35,079 nt of DNA from CAYSBE01 sp046309355. GTDB lineage: Bacteria > Bacteroidota > Bacteroidia > UKL13-3. Within the stretch, counting starts at the first letter, position 1. Every line of letters starts with the position of its first letter. The notes beneath the pieces were generated by a model, which was not told the origin of the DNA, did no database searches, and saw only the letters and a list, made by a program, of their open reading frames with translations. Both the position numbers and the translations under genes were made by a program. The stretch is from assembly GCA_046309355.1 (NCBI GenBank), contig JBKCPL010000020.1, positions 1-35,079 of the forward strand. Reading direction: 5' to 3'. Below are positions 23,752 to 32,393 of the stretch, piece by piece.

Positions 23752-25017
23752 CTAATCCACCATAATCGTTTGCTCGCGGTCGGGGCCAACGGAGATGACG
23801 CTCATTTTTTGTCCCACTTCCTGCTCCACATATTTCATGTAGGCTTTGAACGAATCAGGCAATGCATCGAATGTTTTTATTGCTGTTAAATCTTCACTCC
23901 ATCCGGTGAATTTTTTAAACATTGGTTTGATAGGTGCATCATTAAAATTAAACGGAATCTGGTTTATACTTACGCCATCAATATCATAAGCGTGGCATAC
24001 AGGCACTTCTTCAAATCCGCTTAGCACATCGCTTTTTGTACAAATCAAATCAGTTACGCCATTCAGCATAATAGAATAACGCAGCGTAGGTAAATCGAGC
24101 CATCCGGTTCTGCGTGGTCGGCCGGTAGTTGCGCCAAATTCAAACCCTTGTTTGCGTAGTTTTTCACCCACTTCATTGTTCAGCTCGGTAGGGAATGGTC
24201 CGCTTCCAACACGCGTACAGTAGGCTTTGAATATTCCGTACACACGTTTTATTTTTTGCGGAGCAACACCTAGTCCGCTGCATGCGCCACCAGTAATGGT
24301 ATTGGATGAAGTAACAAAAGGATACGTTCCGAAGTCAATATCGAGCAGCGTTCCTTGCGCACCTTCGGCCAGCACTTTCTTTCCTTTCGACATTAAGTCA
24401 TTGATAAAGTATTCGGAAGCTACAATCTGAAACTTTTTAAGAAACTCAATGGCTTCAAAAAATGCAGGTTCGTGTTCGTCCAGATTATAGTTGAAGTTAA
24501 ACCTGTCGAGCAGTGTTTTGTGATGCGCCACCGCTTTGTTGTATTTCACATTGAAATCAGCACTTAAAATATCTCCTATACGCAAGCCGCTTCGTCCTAT
24601 TTTATCCTGATACGTTGGGCTGATACCGCGCAAGGTTGAACCTATTTTGTGCTCGCCTTTGTGGGCTTCACTGGCTGCATCCACCAGGCGGTGTGTCGGC
24701 AAAATCAAATGGGCTTTTTCGGATATGTACAGATTTTTCTCAGGCCGTGCACCTGATGCTGTGATTTTATCAATTTCTTTTTTCAGTGTTACGGGGTCAA
24801 TAACCACACCGTTGCCGATGATGTTTATGCAATGCTCGTGAAATATGCCTGAGGGTATAGTGTTCAGTACGTGCTTTTGTCCACCGAACTCAAGCGAGTG
24901 ACCTGCGTTGGGTCCGCCCTGAAAACGTGCTACTACATCGTATTGCGGAGTTAATACATCTACAATTTTCCCTTTTCCTTCATCGCCCCATTGGAGGCCT
25001 AATACAACATCTATCAT
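23752..25017 (-). CDS. purA: Adenylosuccinate synthetase
   Basis: A 421-residue GTP-dependent enzyme that joins IMP and aspartate to adenylosuccinate, the first committed step from IMP to AMP. The N-terminus has VLGLQWGDEGKGKIVDVL, with D12 matching the general base, and GGPNAGHS with H40 as the general acid. EGAQGTLLDIDFGTYPFVTS, the RPRRTGWLD segment and CTKSDVLSGFEEVPVC follow in the usual order, so the gene is complete. It starts 31 nt after the fur stop codon on the same strand, with no terminator between, so the two are probably one transcript. The product acts in the cytosol in the same pathway as PurD, whose gene lies at 30230. Confidence 0.97.
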   Translation of the reverse strand: MIDVVLGLQWGDEGKGKIVDVLTPQYDVVARFQGGPNAGHSLEFGGQKHVLNTIPSGIFHEHCINIIGNGVVIDPVTLKKEIDKITASGARPEKNLYISEKAHLILPTHRLVDAASEAHKGEHKIGSTLRGISPTYQDKIGRSGLRIGDILSADFNVKYNKAVAHHKTLLDRFNFNYNLDEHEPAFFEAIEFLKKFQIVASEYFINDLMSKGKKVLAEGAQGTLLDIDFGTYPFVTSSNTITGGACSGLGVAPQKIKRVYGIFKAYCTRVGSGPFPTELNNEVGEKLRKQGFEFGATTGRPRRTGWLDLPTLRYSIMLNGVTDLICTKSDVLSGFEEVPVCHAYDIDGVSINQIPFNFNDAPIKPMFKKFTGWSEDLTAIKTFDALPDSFKAYMKYVEQEVGQKMSVISVGPDREQTIMVD

Positions 25018-25048
25018 GGATTTATTTTATACACGTGGTGAATTCCTG

Positions 25049-25561
25049 TTAAACTTTTTTGTGGCACGTTACACATTTACCTTTATCGTCCAGCTGCGGA
25101 TTTCCGAATAAATACAGCGAGTGATTGGTTACTGAAAACTGAAGCAACTCACCCATTGTACTTTTTACCTGCTGAATACGCGGGTCGCAAAATTCGAGTA
25201 TGCGGTTGCAAGCGCTGCATATGAGGTGGTCGTGTTGCTTGAAGCCGTATGAGCGTTCGTAAAACGCCAGGTTTTTTCCAAACTGATGCTTGACCACCAG
25301 TCCGGCATCGAGCAGCAAATCCAGCGTATTGTATACAGTTGCCCGGCTCACGCGGTAATTGCGGTTTTTCATGTGCATGTACAGCGTTTCTACATCAAAG
25401 TGCTCTTTGTTGGCATATATTTCTTCCAGTATAGCAAATCGCTCAGGCGTTTTGCGTTGCTGATGTGCTTCCAGATAAGCTGTAAACAATTTTACAACTT
25501 CTTCGTGCAAGGGAGATGTATGCGATGTGGGCGACATTTGACGCGGCAATTTAGTGTACAT
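25049..25561 (-). CDS. Fur-family metal-responsive transcriptional regulator
   Basis: A 170-residue Fur superfamily repressor. The winged-helix DNA-binding part includes RKTPERFAILEEIY and VSRATVYNTLDLLLDAGLV, and the C-terminal dimerisation part has KQHDHLICSACNRILEF, with a CxxC pair, and a second pair in CVTCHKK near the C-terminus: together the four-cysteine structural zinc site. Whether it senses iron (Fur), zinc (Zur) or peroxide (PerR) cannot be decided by eye; the poorly histidine-rich FKQHDHLIC is compatible with all. The first 16 residues include an alternative ATG at 25537. It is followed by purA after 31 nt and diverges from clpB; the 185-nt gap (25562-25746) has no clear Fur box, though its AT content hides weak ones. 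Confidence 0.9.
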   Translation of the reverse strand: MYTKLPRQMSPTSHTSPLHEEVVKLFTAYLEAHQQRKTPERFAILEEIYANKEHFDVETLYMHMKNRNYRVSRATVYNTLDLLLDAGLVVKHQFGKNLAFYERSYGFKQHDHLICSACNRILEFCDPRIQQVKSTMGELLQFSVTNHSLYLFGNPQLDDKGKCVTCHKKV

Positions 25562-25746
25562 TTTGGGATATCAAAAACCAACTTTTACAGCCGATTTGTC
25601 TTAATTGCTGTTAAAAAATTACGCTTAGCAGCCCTACTTCTGGCCAATATGGCTTTGTAGGTGAGCCCATAACGACATTTTTACCTGATTGTATGCTGTG
25701 GAATTTAATTGGATAATAAGCAGGCATAACCTAATATACACACTTC

Positions 25747-28347
25747 ATGAATCTTCAGAATTTCACCATAAAATCACAGGAAGCGGTAGAACAAGCTGTT
25801 CAACTGGCTATACAAAACGGGCAACAAAGCATTGAAACCACGCATTTGCTGCAGTCGCTTATGCAAAACGATGAACAGGTAATAGGCTACCTGCTTAAAA
25901 AGCTGAATGTACGAGTGCCTCAGGTCAGTTCAGTTCTTCAGGCAACTATCCACTCATTGCCAAAGGTGAGTGGTGCTCAACCTTACCTGTCCAACGATGC
26001 CAATCAGGTATTGATAAAAGCACAATCTTACCTCAAAGAATTCGGGGATGAGTTTGTAGCAGTTGAACACCTGCTGCTGGCAATTACGGAAACTAAAAAT
26101 CAGGCAGGAACACTTTTGAAAGATGCCGGTGTTACCCCCAAGGAACTTCGTGCGGCCATAAAAGAATTACGAGGTGGTTCGCGGGTTACATCGCAAAGTG
26201 CCGAAGCGCAATACAACGCGTTGAATAAATACGCTAAAAACCTGAATCAGCTGGCACAACAGGGAAAACTAGACCCCGTAATAGGACGTGACGAAGAAAT
26301 ACGCAGAGTACTTCAGATACTTTCGAGGCGTACTAAAAATAATCCGGTGCTGATAGGAGAGCCGGGTGTGGGTAAAACAGCTATAGCTGAAGGTTTGGCT
26401 CACCGTATAGTAAGTGGCGATGTTCCCGAAAATCTAAAGACAAAAAGTATCTTTTCGCTGGATATGGGAGCCTTGATTGCCGGGGCCAAATACAAAGGTG
26501 AATTTGAAGAGCGATTGAAAGCCGTAGTAAAAGAAGTGATAGATGGCGATGGTGAAATTGTATTGTTCATTGACGAGATACACACCCTGGTAGGTGCAGG
26601 TGGCGGAGGAGAAGGTGCTATGGATGCGGCCAATATTTTAAAACCCGCTTTGGCGCGTGGCGAACTGAGAGCCATTGGTGCCACCACGCTGGCCGAGTAT
26701 CAGCGTTACATCGAAAAAGATAAAGCACTCGAAAGACGTTTTCAGAAAGTATATGTAGATGAGCCCGACACCGAAAGTGCTATCTCAATTTTGCGCGGAT
26801 TGAAAGAGCGCTACGAAGTGCACCACAAAGTGCGTATAAAAGATGAAGCTATCATTGCTGCTGTGGAGCTATCGCAACGCTATATCAGCGATCGTTTTTT
26901 GCCCGATAAAGCCATTGATTTAATGGATGAAGCAGCATCCAAACTGAGGCTCGAAATTGACTCTGTTCCGGAAGAGTTGGACCAGCTTGAACGTAAAATA
27001 ATGCAGCTGGAAATAGAACGCGAAGCCATTAAACGTGAAGGCGATGACGAAAAGGTAAAGTCGTTGAGTGAAGACATTTCGAATATGCAGCAAGAGCGTA
27101 ACGAGCTGAAAGCAAAATGGCAAAGTGAGAAGTCGGTGGTGGAAGGCATACAGCAAACCAAGCAGGAAATAGAAAACCTGAAACACGAAGCCGAGATAGC
27201 TGAACGCAATGGCGACTTTGCCCGAGTGGCCGAAATACGCTACGGAAAAATAAAGGAGGCAGAAACTCGACTGTTGGACTTTCAGCAAAAACTGGCCGAG
27301 CAACAAGGAGACAGTGCTATGGTGAAAGAAGAAGTAGACAGTGAAGATATTGCCGATGTGGTAAGCCGCTGGACAGGAATACCTGTTACGCGTATGCTGC
27401 AAAGCGAACGCGAGAAACTGTTGCAGCTCGAAGATGAACTGCACAAGCGTGTGGTGGGGCAACAGGAGGCTATTGCGGCCATATCCGATGCCATACGCAG
27501 AAGCCGTGCCGGACTCAGTGATCCCAAAAAACCTATTGGCTCATTTATTTTTTTAGGTACTACCGGTGTAGGAAAAACTGAGTTGGCAAAAGCCTTGGCT
27601 GAATTTTTATTCAATCAGGAAAATGCCATGGTGCGTATAGATATGAGTGAATACCAGGAAAAGCATACCGTAAGTCGCTTAATTGGTGCGCCTCCGGGCT
27701 ATGTGGGCTACGAAGAAGGCGGACAGCTCACCGAAGCAGTTCGCAGACGACCTTACTCGGTAGTGCTACTTGATGAAATCGAAAAAGCACACCCGGATGT
27801 GTTTAATATATTACTTCAAGTGTTGGATGATGGTAGACTGACCGACAATAAAGGACGCGTTGCGAATTTTAAAAACACCATTGTTATCATGACTTCCAAT
27901 ATCGGTTCGCATATTATTCAGGAAAAACTGGAAAACCTGAATGAAGACAATCAGGAAGAAAAAATGGCTGAAGCTAAATTGAGCGTGATGGAGTTGCTGA
28001 AGAGAAACATCAGACCGGAATTTCTTAACCGTATCGATGATGTGATTATGTTTACACCGCTTACACGCGAAGATGTGCGCAAAATTGTGGAGTTGCAGTT
28101 TGACCAAATACGTAAAAATCTGGAAGAGCAAGGTATCAGTCTCAGCATCACTGAAGATGCCATGGACTGGCTCGCACAGCTGGGGTATGATCCGCAATTT
28201 GGAGCAAGGCCACTAAAGCGTGTGATGCAGAAACGAATACTCAACGAATTGTCGAAGGAAATACTGATGGGCACTATTCGCAAAGACAGTCAGATAGAAA
28301 TACTACTGAACAGCAAGCAGCAGTTTGAATTCAAAAATGCAAACTAA
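25747..28347 (+). CDS. clpB: ATP-dependent disaggregase ClpB
   Basis: An 866-residue Hsp100 protein that works with DnaK to pull apart protein aggregates. The N-terminal Clp domain starts NFTIKSQEAVEQAVQLA. The first AAA+ module has Walker A GEPGVGKT (204-211) and Walker B LFIDE (273-277); the middle coiled coil runs from about 400 to 530 (EELDQLERKIMQLEIERE onwards) and marks ClpB rather than ClpA or ClpC. The second module has Walker A GTTGVGKT (604-611), then GAPPGYVGYEEGG, VVLLDEIEKAHPDVF and the sensor-2 segment QFGARPLKRVMQKR. Length is normal. Its stop codon overlaps that of the convergent next gene by 3 nt. No sigma-32 or CIRCE-like heat-shock site was visible upstream. Confidence 0.97.
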   Translation: MNLQNFTIKSQEAVEQAVQLAIQNGQQSIETTHLLQSLMQNDEQVIGYLLKKLNVRVPQVSSVLQATIHSLPKVSGAQPYLSNDANQVLIKAQSYLKEFGDEFVAVEHLLLAITETKNQAGTLLKDAGVTPKELRAAIKELRGGSRVTSQSAEAQYNALNKYAKNLNQLAQQGKLDPVIGRDEEIRRVLQILSRRTKNNPVLIGEPGVGKTAIAEGLAHRIVSGDVPENLKTKSIFSLDMGALIAGAKYKGEFEERLKAVVKEVIDGDGEIVLFIDEIHTLVGAGGGGEGAMDAANILKPALARGELRAIGATTLAEYQRYIEKDKALERRFQKVYVDEPDTESAISILRGLKERYEVHHKVRIKDEAIIAAVELSQRYISDRFLPDKAIDLMDEAASKLRLEIDSVPEELDQLERKIMQLEIEREAIKREGDDEKVKSLSEDISNMQQERNELKAKWQSEKSVVEGIQQTKQEIENLKHEAEIAERNGDFARVAEIRYGKIKEAETRLLDFQQKLAEQQGDSAMVKEEVDSEDIADVVSRWTGIPVTRMLQSEREKLLQLEDELHKRVVGQQEAIAAISDAIRRSRAGLSDPKKPIGSFIFLGTTGVGKTELAKALAEFLFNQENAMVRIDMSEYQEKHTVSRLIGAPPGYVGYEEGGQLTEAVRRRPYSVVLLDEIEKAHPDVFNILLQVLDDGRLTDNKGRVANFKNTIVIMTSNIGSHIIQEKLENLNEDNQEEKMAEAKLSVMELLKRNIRPEFLNRIDDVIMFTPLTREDVRKIVELQFDQIRKNLEEQGISLSITEDAMDWLAQLGYDPQFGARPLKRVMQKRILNELSKEILMGTIRKDSQIEILLNSKQQFEFKNAN

Positions 28348-28874
28348 AATTTGAAGTACAAACCTACTTCACCGGTGATGTTAATCTGTGTAAAGTTTAC
28401 GTAACTGGCATATCCGGCCATCAGATTAAATGCTACCTGCTTCGCAAAAAGCAGTTCAATGCCAAATCCAATCCCGTTGTTCACGTAGCTGTCTGTGTTC
28501 TTTGTAAAGTAATTCGTTTTGCCTGAAGCAGTCACATTTTTGGCTGCGTCTTCATAGTAGAGGGTTTCATTGTTGTAGTAGTAGTGGTTTCCTTGGTACA
28601 AAAACAGGCTTGCAACACGACCGGGTATGAGTGTGTATAAAAACGTAAGGCCTGTACTTACGGATGTGCCGTAGTCATTTTTAAACGGAGCAAAGTTAAC
28701 CTGTACACCAAAGCGCGAAGGCGTATAGCGGTATGATAGTCCGTATGCAGTGGTAAACCCTGCGCCTATACCAATAGCATGTTTGTGGTTTATTGAGTCA
28801 GTTTGCTGACCCGAAACACGTGGGTGTATGAATAAAATTATACACGCGATGCAGATGAATGATATGCGGTTCAT
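28344..28874 (-). CDS. Small outer-membrane-type beta-barrel protein, unknown
   Basis: With the ATG at 28874 the protein has 176 residues and a signal peptide (NRISFICIACIILFIHPRVSG). The rest is short amphipathic strands of alternating polar and hydrophobic residues (AIGIGAGFTTAYGLSYRY, RFGVQVNFAPFK, GFGIELLFAKQVAFNLM) ending GEVGLYFKF; a final aromatic residue is typical of outer-membrane barrels, which suits 8 strands. It is named hypothetical in most genomes I recall. The upstream ATG at 28895 is less likely because it sits in the middle of a 16-bp palindrome (28883-28898). The 3' end overlaps clpB convergently. Confidence 0.75.
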   Translation of the reverse strand: MNRISFICIACIILFIHPRVSGQQTDSINHKHAIGIGAGFTTAYGLSYRYTPSRFGVQVNFAPFKNDYGTSVSTGLTFLYTLIPGRVASLFLYQGNHYYYNNETLYYEDAAKNVTASGKTNYFTKNTDSYVNNGIGFGIELLFAKQVAFNLMAGYASYVNFTQINITGEVGLYFKF

Positions 28875-28882
28875 GACACAAG

Positions 28883-28919
28883 AGTATGAATTCATACTTT
28901 ATTTACATATGATATATGT
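28883..28919 (-). promoter_or_regulatory. Palindrome pair upstream of the barrel protein gene
   Basis: AGTATGAATTCATACT (28883-28898) is a perfect 16-bp palindrome, and ACATAT-GAT-ATATGT (28905-28919) is a 6-bp inverted repeat, 6 nt away. Both lie 9-45 nt before the chosen start codon at 28874, an ordinary operator position. No regulator can be named. Confidence 0.5.
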
Positions 28920-28977
28920 CATGCAGCTTAGTTCAACACTATGGTGCATCAATGAACGAACACATGCAAAAAATGCG

Positions 28978-30156
28978 TTACTGTTCTGTCTCGGTTTTTC
29001 TGCGCGTACCTTTGTATAATTCGTATTTGTGAAACTTGCATTCCAGCGCACCGTTATACAGCATAAGGCGTTTAGATGCAGCCAGACCGACACGCTTTAA
29101 CGCATCCACATTTGATGAGATAATCCAGGCTGTATACCCTTCGAAATCTTTTTTCAGTTTGTCGCCTATCATTTTATAAAATGCAGCAATTTCTTCAATA
29201 GGCAGACGCTCGCCATAGGGCGGGTTCATGATGACAATACCTCCACCGGCAGGCGGGATCAATTCTTCAAAGCGTTTATTGCTTAGTCGGATATCTTCAT
29301 CCAATCCCGCACGTTCCACATTGCCTCGGGCAATATCAATGGCTTTAAATGTTTTATCGCAGCCTGTAAACGTGGCTTCGCTGTCGCAAATGGCATCGGT
29401 CGCTTGCTGCTTTACCTCGTTCCATAGCTTGACGTCAACATTTTTCCAGCTGTGAAAACCAAACTTCTTACGCAATTGGTTGGGTGGTATGTTTCGGGCA
29501 TACAGTGCAGCCTCTATGAGCAGCGTTCCACTGCCACACATGGGATCAACAAAATTTCCTTTACCATCCCAGCCTGTAAGAAGTATCATGCCTGCTGCTG
29601 TTACTTCATTGATTGGTGCCAACGTATTCTCTTCCCGATAACCTCTGCGGTGCAGCGATTCTCCGGAGCTGTCGAGCGATACCGTAACATCATCTTTGTA
29701 AATATGAATATCAATGCTCAAATCGGGATGGATGAGTTCAACGCTAGGCCTGCGTCCATATTTGTCGCGGAAGAAATCAACAATGCCGTCTTTCGTTTTT
29801 TGCGATATGTATTGGGTGTGGTTAAAAAAGGTTGACTTAATAGATGCATGAACAGCCAGTGTACCATCTACGTCCATAAATTTATCCCACTCTATTCTTC
29901 GAATTTCCTCATACAGGTCGCGTTCATTCTCTGCTTTAAATTTGGCTACAGGCAGCAAAATTTTCAATGCGGTTCGCAGATGTAGGTTAGCTTCATACAT
30001 CAGCTTCAGGCTGCCACTAAAGCTTACAGCCCTGTTGTGTATCTGTACATCTGATGCCCCTAGTTTAGTCAATTCATGACTCAGTACTTCTTCCAGTCCA
30101 TACTGGGTTTTGGCGACCATGTTGAAATGTGAGGCCTCAAAAACGTTGGTATTCAT
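28978..30156 (-). CDS. THUMP-domain RNA methyltransferase (RlmL/YpsC family)
   Basis: A 392-residue enzyme from ATG 30156; a longer frame up to 30462 is rejected because it would run antisense through purD. The N-terminal THUMP domain (NFNMVAKTQYGLEEVLSHEL from residue 11) binds RNA. The Rossmann methyltransferase part has motif I DPMCGSGTLLIEAAL from D204, an IPPNQLRKKFGFHSW segment and the catalytic NPPYGER from N311, which marks N-methylation of a base amino group. By homology to E. coli RlmL's N-terminal half it may make m2G in 23S rRNA, but YpsC-type proteins are poorly tested. It diverges from purD and is probably transcribed from a box at 30163-30170. The KRRKTET-type basic C-terminus is not unusual. 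Confidence 0.9.
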   Translation of the reverse strand: MNTNVFEASHFNMVAKTQYGLEEVLSHELTKLGASDVQIHNRAVSFSGSLKLMYEANLHLRTALKILLPVAKFKAENERDLYEEIRRIEWDKFMDVDGTLAVHASIKSTFFNHTQYISQKTKDGIVDFFRDKYGRRPSVELIHPDLSIDIHIYKDDVTVSLDSSGESLHRRGYREENTLAPINEVTAAGMILLTGWDGKGNFVDPMCGSGTLLIEAALYARNIPPNQLRKKFGFHSWKNVDVKLWNEVKQQATDAICDSEATFTGCDKTFKAIDIARGNVERAGLDEDIRLSNKRFEELIPPAGGGIVIMNPPYGERLPIEEIAAFYKMIGDKLKKDFEGYTAWIISSNVDALKRVGLAASKRLMLYNGALECKFHKYELYKGTRRKTETEQ

Positions 30157-30162
30157 AGTGCA

Positions 30163-30170
30163 CAAAGCTA
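30163..30170 (-). promoter_or_regulatory. Putative -7 box for the THUMP methyltransferase gene
   Basis: On the minus strand TAGCTTTG fits TAnnTTTG perfectly and ends 6 nt before the ATG at 30156, which would make the transcript leaderless or nearly so. No -33 TTG is visible at 19-21 nt, so confidence is limited. Confidence 0.4.
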
Positions 30171-30229
30171 CACTATTTCGCTGCACCCACCAGTTTGTAT
30201 ATATTCGCCCCTCATAAACACACGTTACC

Positions 30230-31510
30230 ATGAATATTTTACTCATTGGTTCAGGCGGACGCGAACACGCCTTTGCATATAAATTCAACCAAAGCCCGCA
30301 TTGCGATAAACTATTTATTCTGCCGGGCAATGCAGGCACTGCACAGCTTGGTATGAATGTGCCTATCAATGCGCTCGATTTTGCTATGGTAGGTAAGTTC
30401 TGTGTTGACAACGATATTCGGCTTATTGTGGTAGGTCCCGAAGAACCGCTGGTGAAAGGCATGCGTGATTATTTTGAAGCAGACGATCACCTGAAGCAAA
30501 TTCCATTTGTGGGTCCCGGTGAGCGTGGTGCAATGCTTGAAGGCAGCAAGGATTTCAGCAAAGCATTTATGGCCAAGTACGGCATACCCACAGCCGCATA
30601 CGCTACGTTTCAGTTCGATACCATTCACAACGGCATTGATTACGTGAAACAACATACACTTCCTGTAGTGCTAAAAGCCGATGGCCTTGCTGCCGGAAAA
30701 GGTGTGCTGATATGTGAAAGCCATGAAGAAGCTGTAGCCGAATTGGAAGCGATGATTAAACAGCAAAAATTCGGGACGGCAAGCGCTAAAGTTGTTGTCG
30801 AGGAGTTTTTGAAAGGCATTGAACTTTCTGTGTTTGTACTAACCGATGGCCGTCATTATAAACTGCTGCCTTCGGCAAAGGATTATAAACGCATAGGAGA
30901 GGGAGATAAAGGATTGAATACCGGTGGTATGGGTGCTGTTTCGCCTGTGCCGTTTGCTGATGAAGCATTTCTTAAAAAAGTAGAAGAGCGCATTGTTATT
31001 CCAACTGTAAACGGGTTGAATGCCGAAGGTATAGCGTATAAAGGATTTATATTTATCGGGCTAATGAATGTAAAGGGCGAGCCTTACGTGATTGAATACA
31101 ATTGCCGCATGGGCGACCCGGAAACGGAAGCGGTATTACCCCGAATACAAAACGATTTTACAGAGCTAATGCTAGCCGCAGCAAGTGAAAAATTGCATGA
31201 AACCGAATTGCGCATTGACAGCCGAACAGCGGCTACGGTCATGTTGGTTTCGGCCGGTTATCCGGGCGATTATGAAAAAGGAAAACCGATTACAGGTACG
31301 GATGTGGTAACCGACAGCCTTATTTTTCATGCAGGTACCAAAGCAGAAAAAGATGGTGTAACGGTAACTAACGGAGGTCGTGTGCTGGCTATTACGTCTT
31401 TTGGAGAAACCGTAGCACAGGCAGTAAACAAATCGCTGAATGTGGCCTCACAAATCGAATTTGAAGGCAAGTATTACAGGCGCGATATCGGATACGAATT
31501 TACCGGGTAA
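30230..31510 (+). CDS. purD: Phosphoribosylamine-glycine ligase
   Basis: A 426-residue ATP-grasp enzyme of purine synthesis that joins 5-phosphoribosylamine and glycine, giving GAR. The N-terminal MNILLIGSGGREHAFAYKF nucleotide-binding loop, VVGPEEPLVKGM, KADGLAAGKGVLI and the C-terminal metal/ATP segment YNCRMGDPETEAVLPR are all present in order, with LNTGGMGAVSPV between them. It is complete and of normal length. It starts about 74 nt from the divergent methyltransferase gene; its end overlaps the convergent alpha/beta-hydrolase gene by 11 nt, so no terminator can lie between them. It shares the purine pathway with purA at 23752, but the two are not adjacent. Confidence 0.97.
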   Translation: MNILLIGSGGREHAFAYKFNQSPHCDKLFILPGNAGTAQLGMNVPINALDFAMVGKFCVDNDIRLIVVGPEEPLVKGMRDYFEADDHLKQIPFVGPGERGAMLEGSKDFSKAFMAKYGIPTAAYATFQFDTIHNGIDYVKQHTLPVVLKADGLAAGKGVLICESHEEAVAELEAMIKQQKFGTASAKVVVEEFLKGIELSVFVLTDGRHYKLLPSAKDYKRIGEGDKGLNTGGMGAVSPVPFADEAFLKKVEERIVIPTVNGLNAEGIAYKGFIFIGLMNVKGEPYVIEYNCRMGDPETEAVLPRIQNDFTELMLAAASEKLHETELRIDSRTAATVMLVSAGYPGDYEKGKPITGTDVVTDSLIFHAGTKAEKDGVTVTNGGRVLAITSFGETVAQAVNKSLNVASQIEFEGKYYRRDIGYEFTG

Positions 31511-32387
31511 TAAATTTTTCAAGTGCGCTGAGGTACGCAGCGTAGCCCCATATCGTTGGCAAATCGTTGTGCACTGCTCCTTCAATGCGGTGTGCTTCTT
31601 TGTAGGGTCCATTGTAGTTGGCATATACAACCTCACCGTGACCGTCAATACTTAAAAAATCATCTTTCGTTCCGTGCATCCACATAAATGGTTGCTGCAC
31701 TTTTTTGATTTCTTCGGCATTATCAATTACGTTATTGGTGAAGTAGGAGGGTGGAAGTGCCAATTTAGATGCCCCCTGAATCATTGCCGCACTTGATGCA
31801 AACGGAGCTTCCAGCATCAGTTTGAAAGGCTTTAAGGTGAAGTTGTTTGCCGTTACTTCAGTGGCCGGGCATGTGCCCAGGCTGTAACCGTAAATGATAA
31901 ACCGGTCATTGGTCAGTCCCTTGCTTTTTAACCACTTTAATGCTGCATCCGCATCGGCATACATATTTGCTTCGCTGGGGTCACCTTCACTCATTCCGTA
32001 GCCGCGGTAGTCGAACATCATCACACCATAGCGGTATTTGGTGCCGATATTGGCGAGTATTTTAGCCCGGTTCCAGTAGCGATCCATGTGATCGGCATTG
32101 CCGTGGCAATAGAGTATAACCGTATCAGTGGCTATACGCTCGGGTTTGCCAATGTATACTGCGTAAATTTTAGCGCTGCCTTCGCTGCTGTTTGATTCCA
32201 GTGTAAACAGCGAATACATGCTGTCGGGTATGTTGTAAGCCACAGGCAAATCGGGAAGCTCTTTGCTTCCGGTATACCCATCAAGGCTATATTTATCCAG
32301 TTTCTCATTGCCAAACAGAAAATCGTCCATGCGTAAACACGATGAAATAAGTACGGACAGTGCAGCGGCAAAAACTAATTTTTTCAT
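31500..32387 (-). CDS. Lipoprotein alpha/beta hydrolase
   Basis: A 295-residue protein with lipoprotein signal FAAALSVLISSC (lipidated cysteine C17). The catalytic triad of the alpha/beta-hydrolase fold is visible: nucleophile S169 in GYSLG, an aspartate in MHGTKDDF and a histidine in GAVHND near the C-terminus; the oxyanion-hole motif is YCHGNADH near residue 93 and FDYRGYGMSEG follows at about 125. This is the pattern of the ABHD13/ABHD17-like branch of esterases or thioesterases. Substrate unknown. The upstream lipoprotein gene ends 6 nt before its ATG, so the two form an operon and probably act together at the same membrane. Its 3' end overlaps that of purD by 11 nt. Confidence 0.88.
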   Translation of the reverse strand: MKKLVFAAALSVLISSCLRMDDFLFGNEKLDKYSLDGYTGSKELPDLPVAYNIPDSMYSLFTLESNSSEGSAKIYAVYIGKPERIATDTVILYCHGNADHMDRYWNRAKILANIGTKYRYGVMMFDYRGYGMSEGDPSEANMYADADAALKWLKSKGLTNDRFIIYGYSLGTCPATEVTANNFTLKPFKLMLEAPFASSAAMIQGASKLALPPSYFTNNVIDNAEEIKKVQQPFMWMHGTKDDFLSIDGHGEVVYANYNGPYKEAHRIEGAVHNDLPTIWGYAAYLSALEKFITR

Positions 32388-32393
32388 GTGAGT

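Noticed and set aside
26920..27462. 180-residue frame antisense to clpB, and similar frames inside topA, purD and parC
   Set aside because: They are shadows of strongly conserved genes on the other strand and show no domain.
30157..30462. N-terminal extension of the THUMP methyltransferase frame
   Set aside because: It would run antisense through the start of purD, and the family N-terminus begins near ATG 30156.
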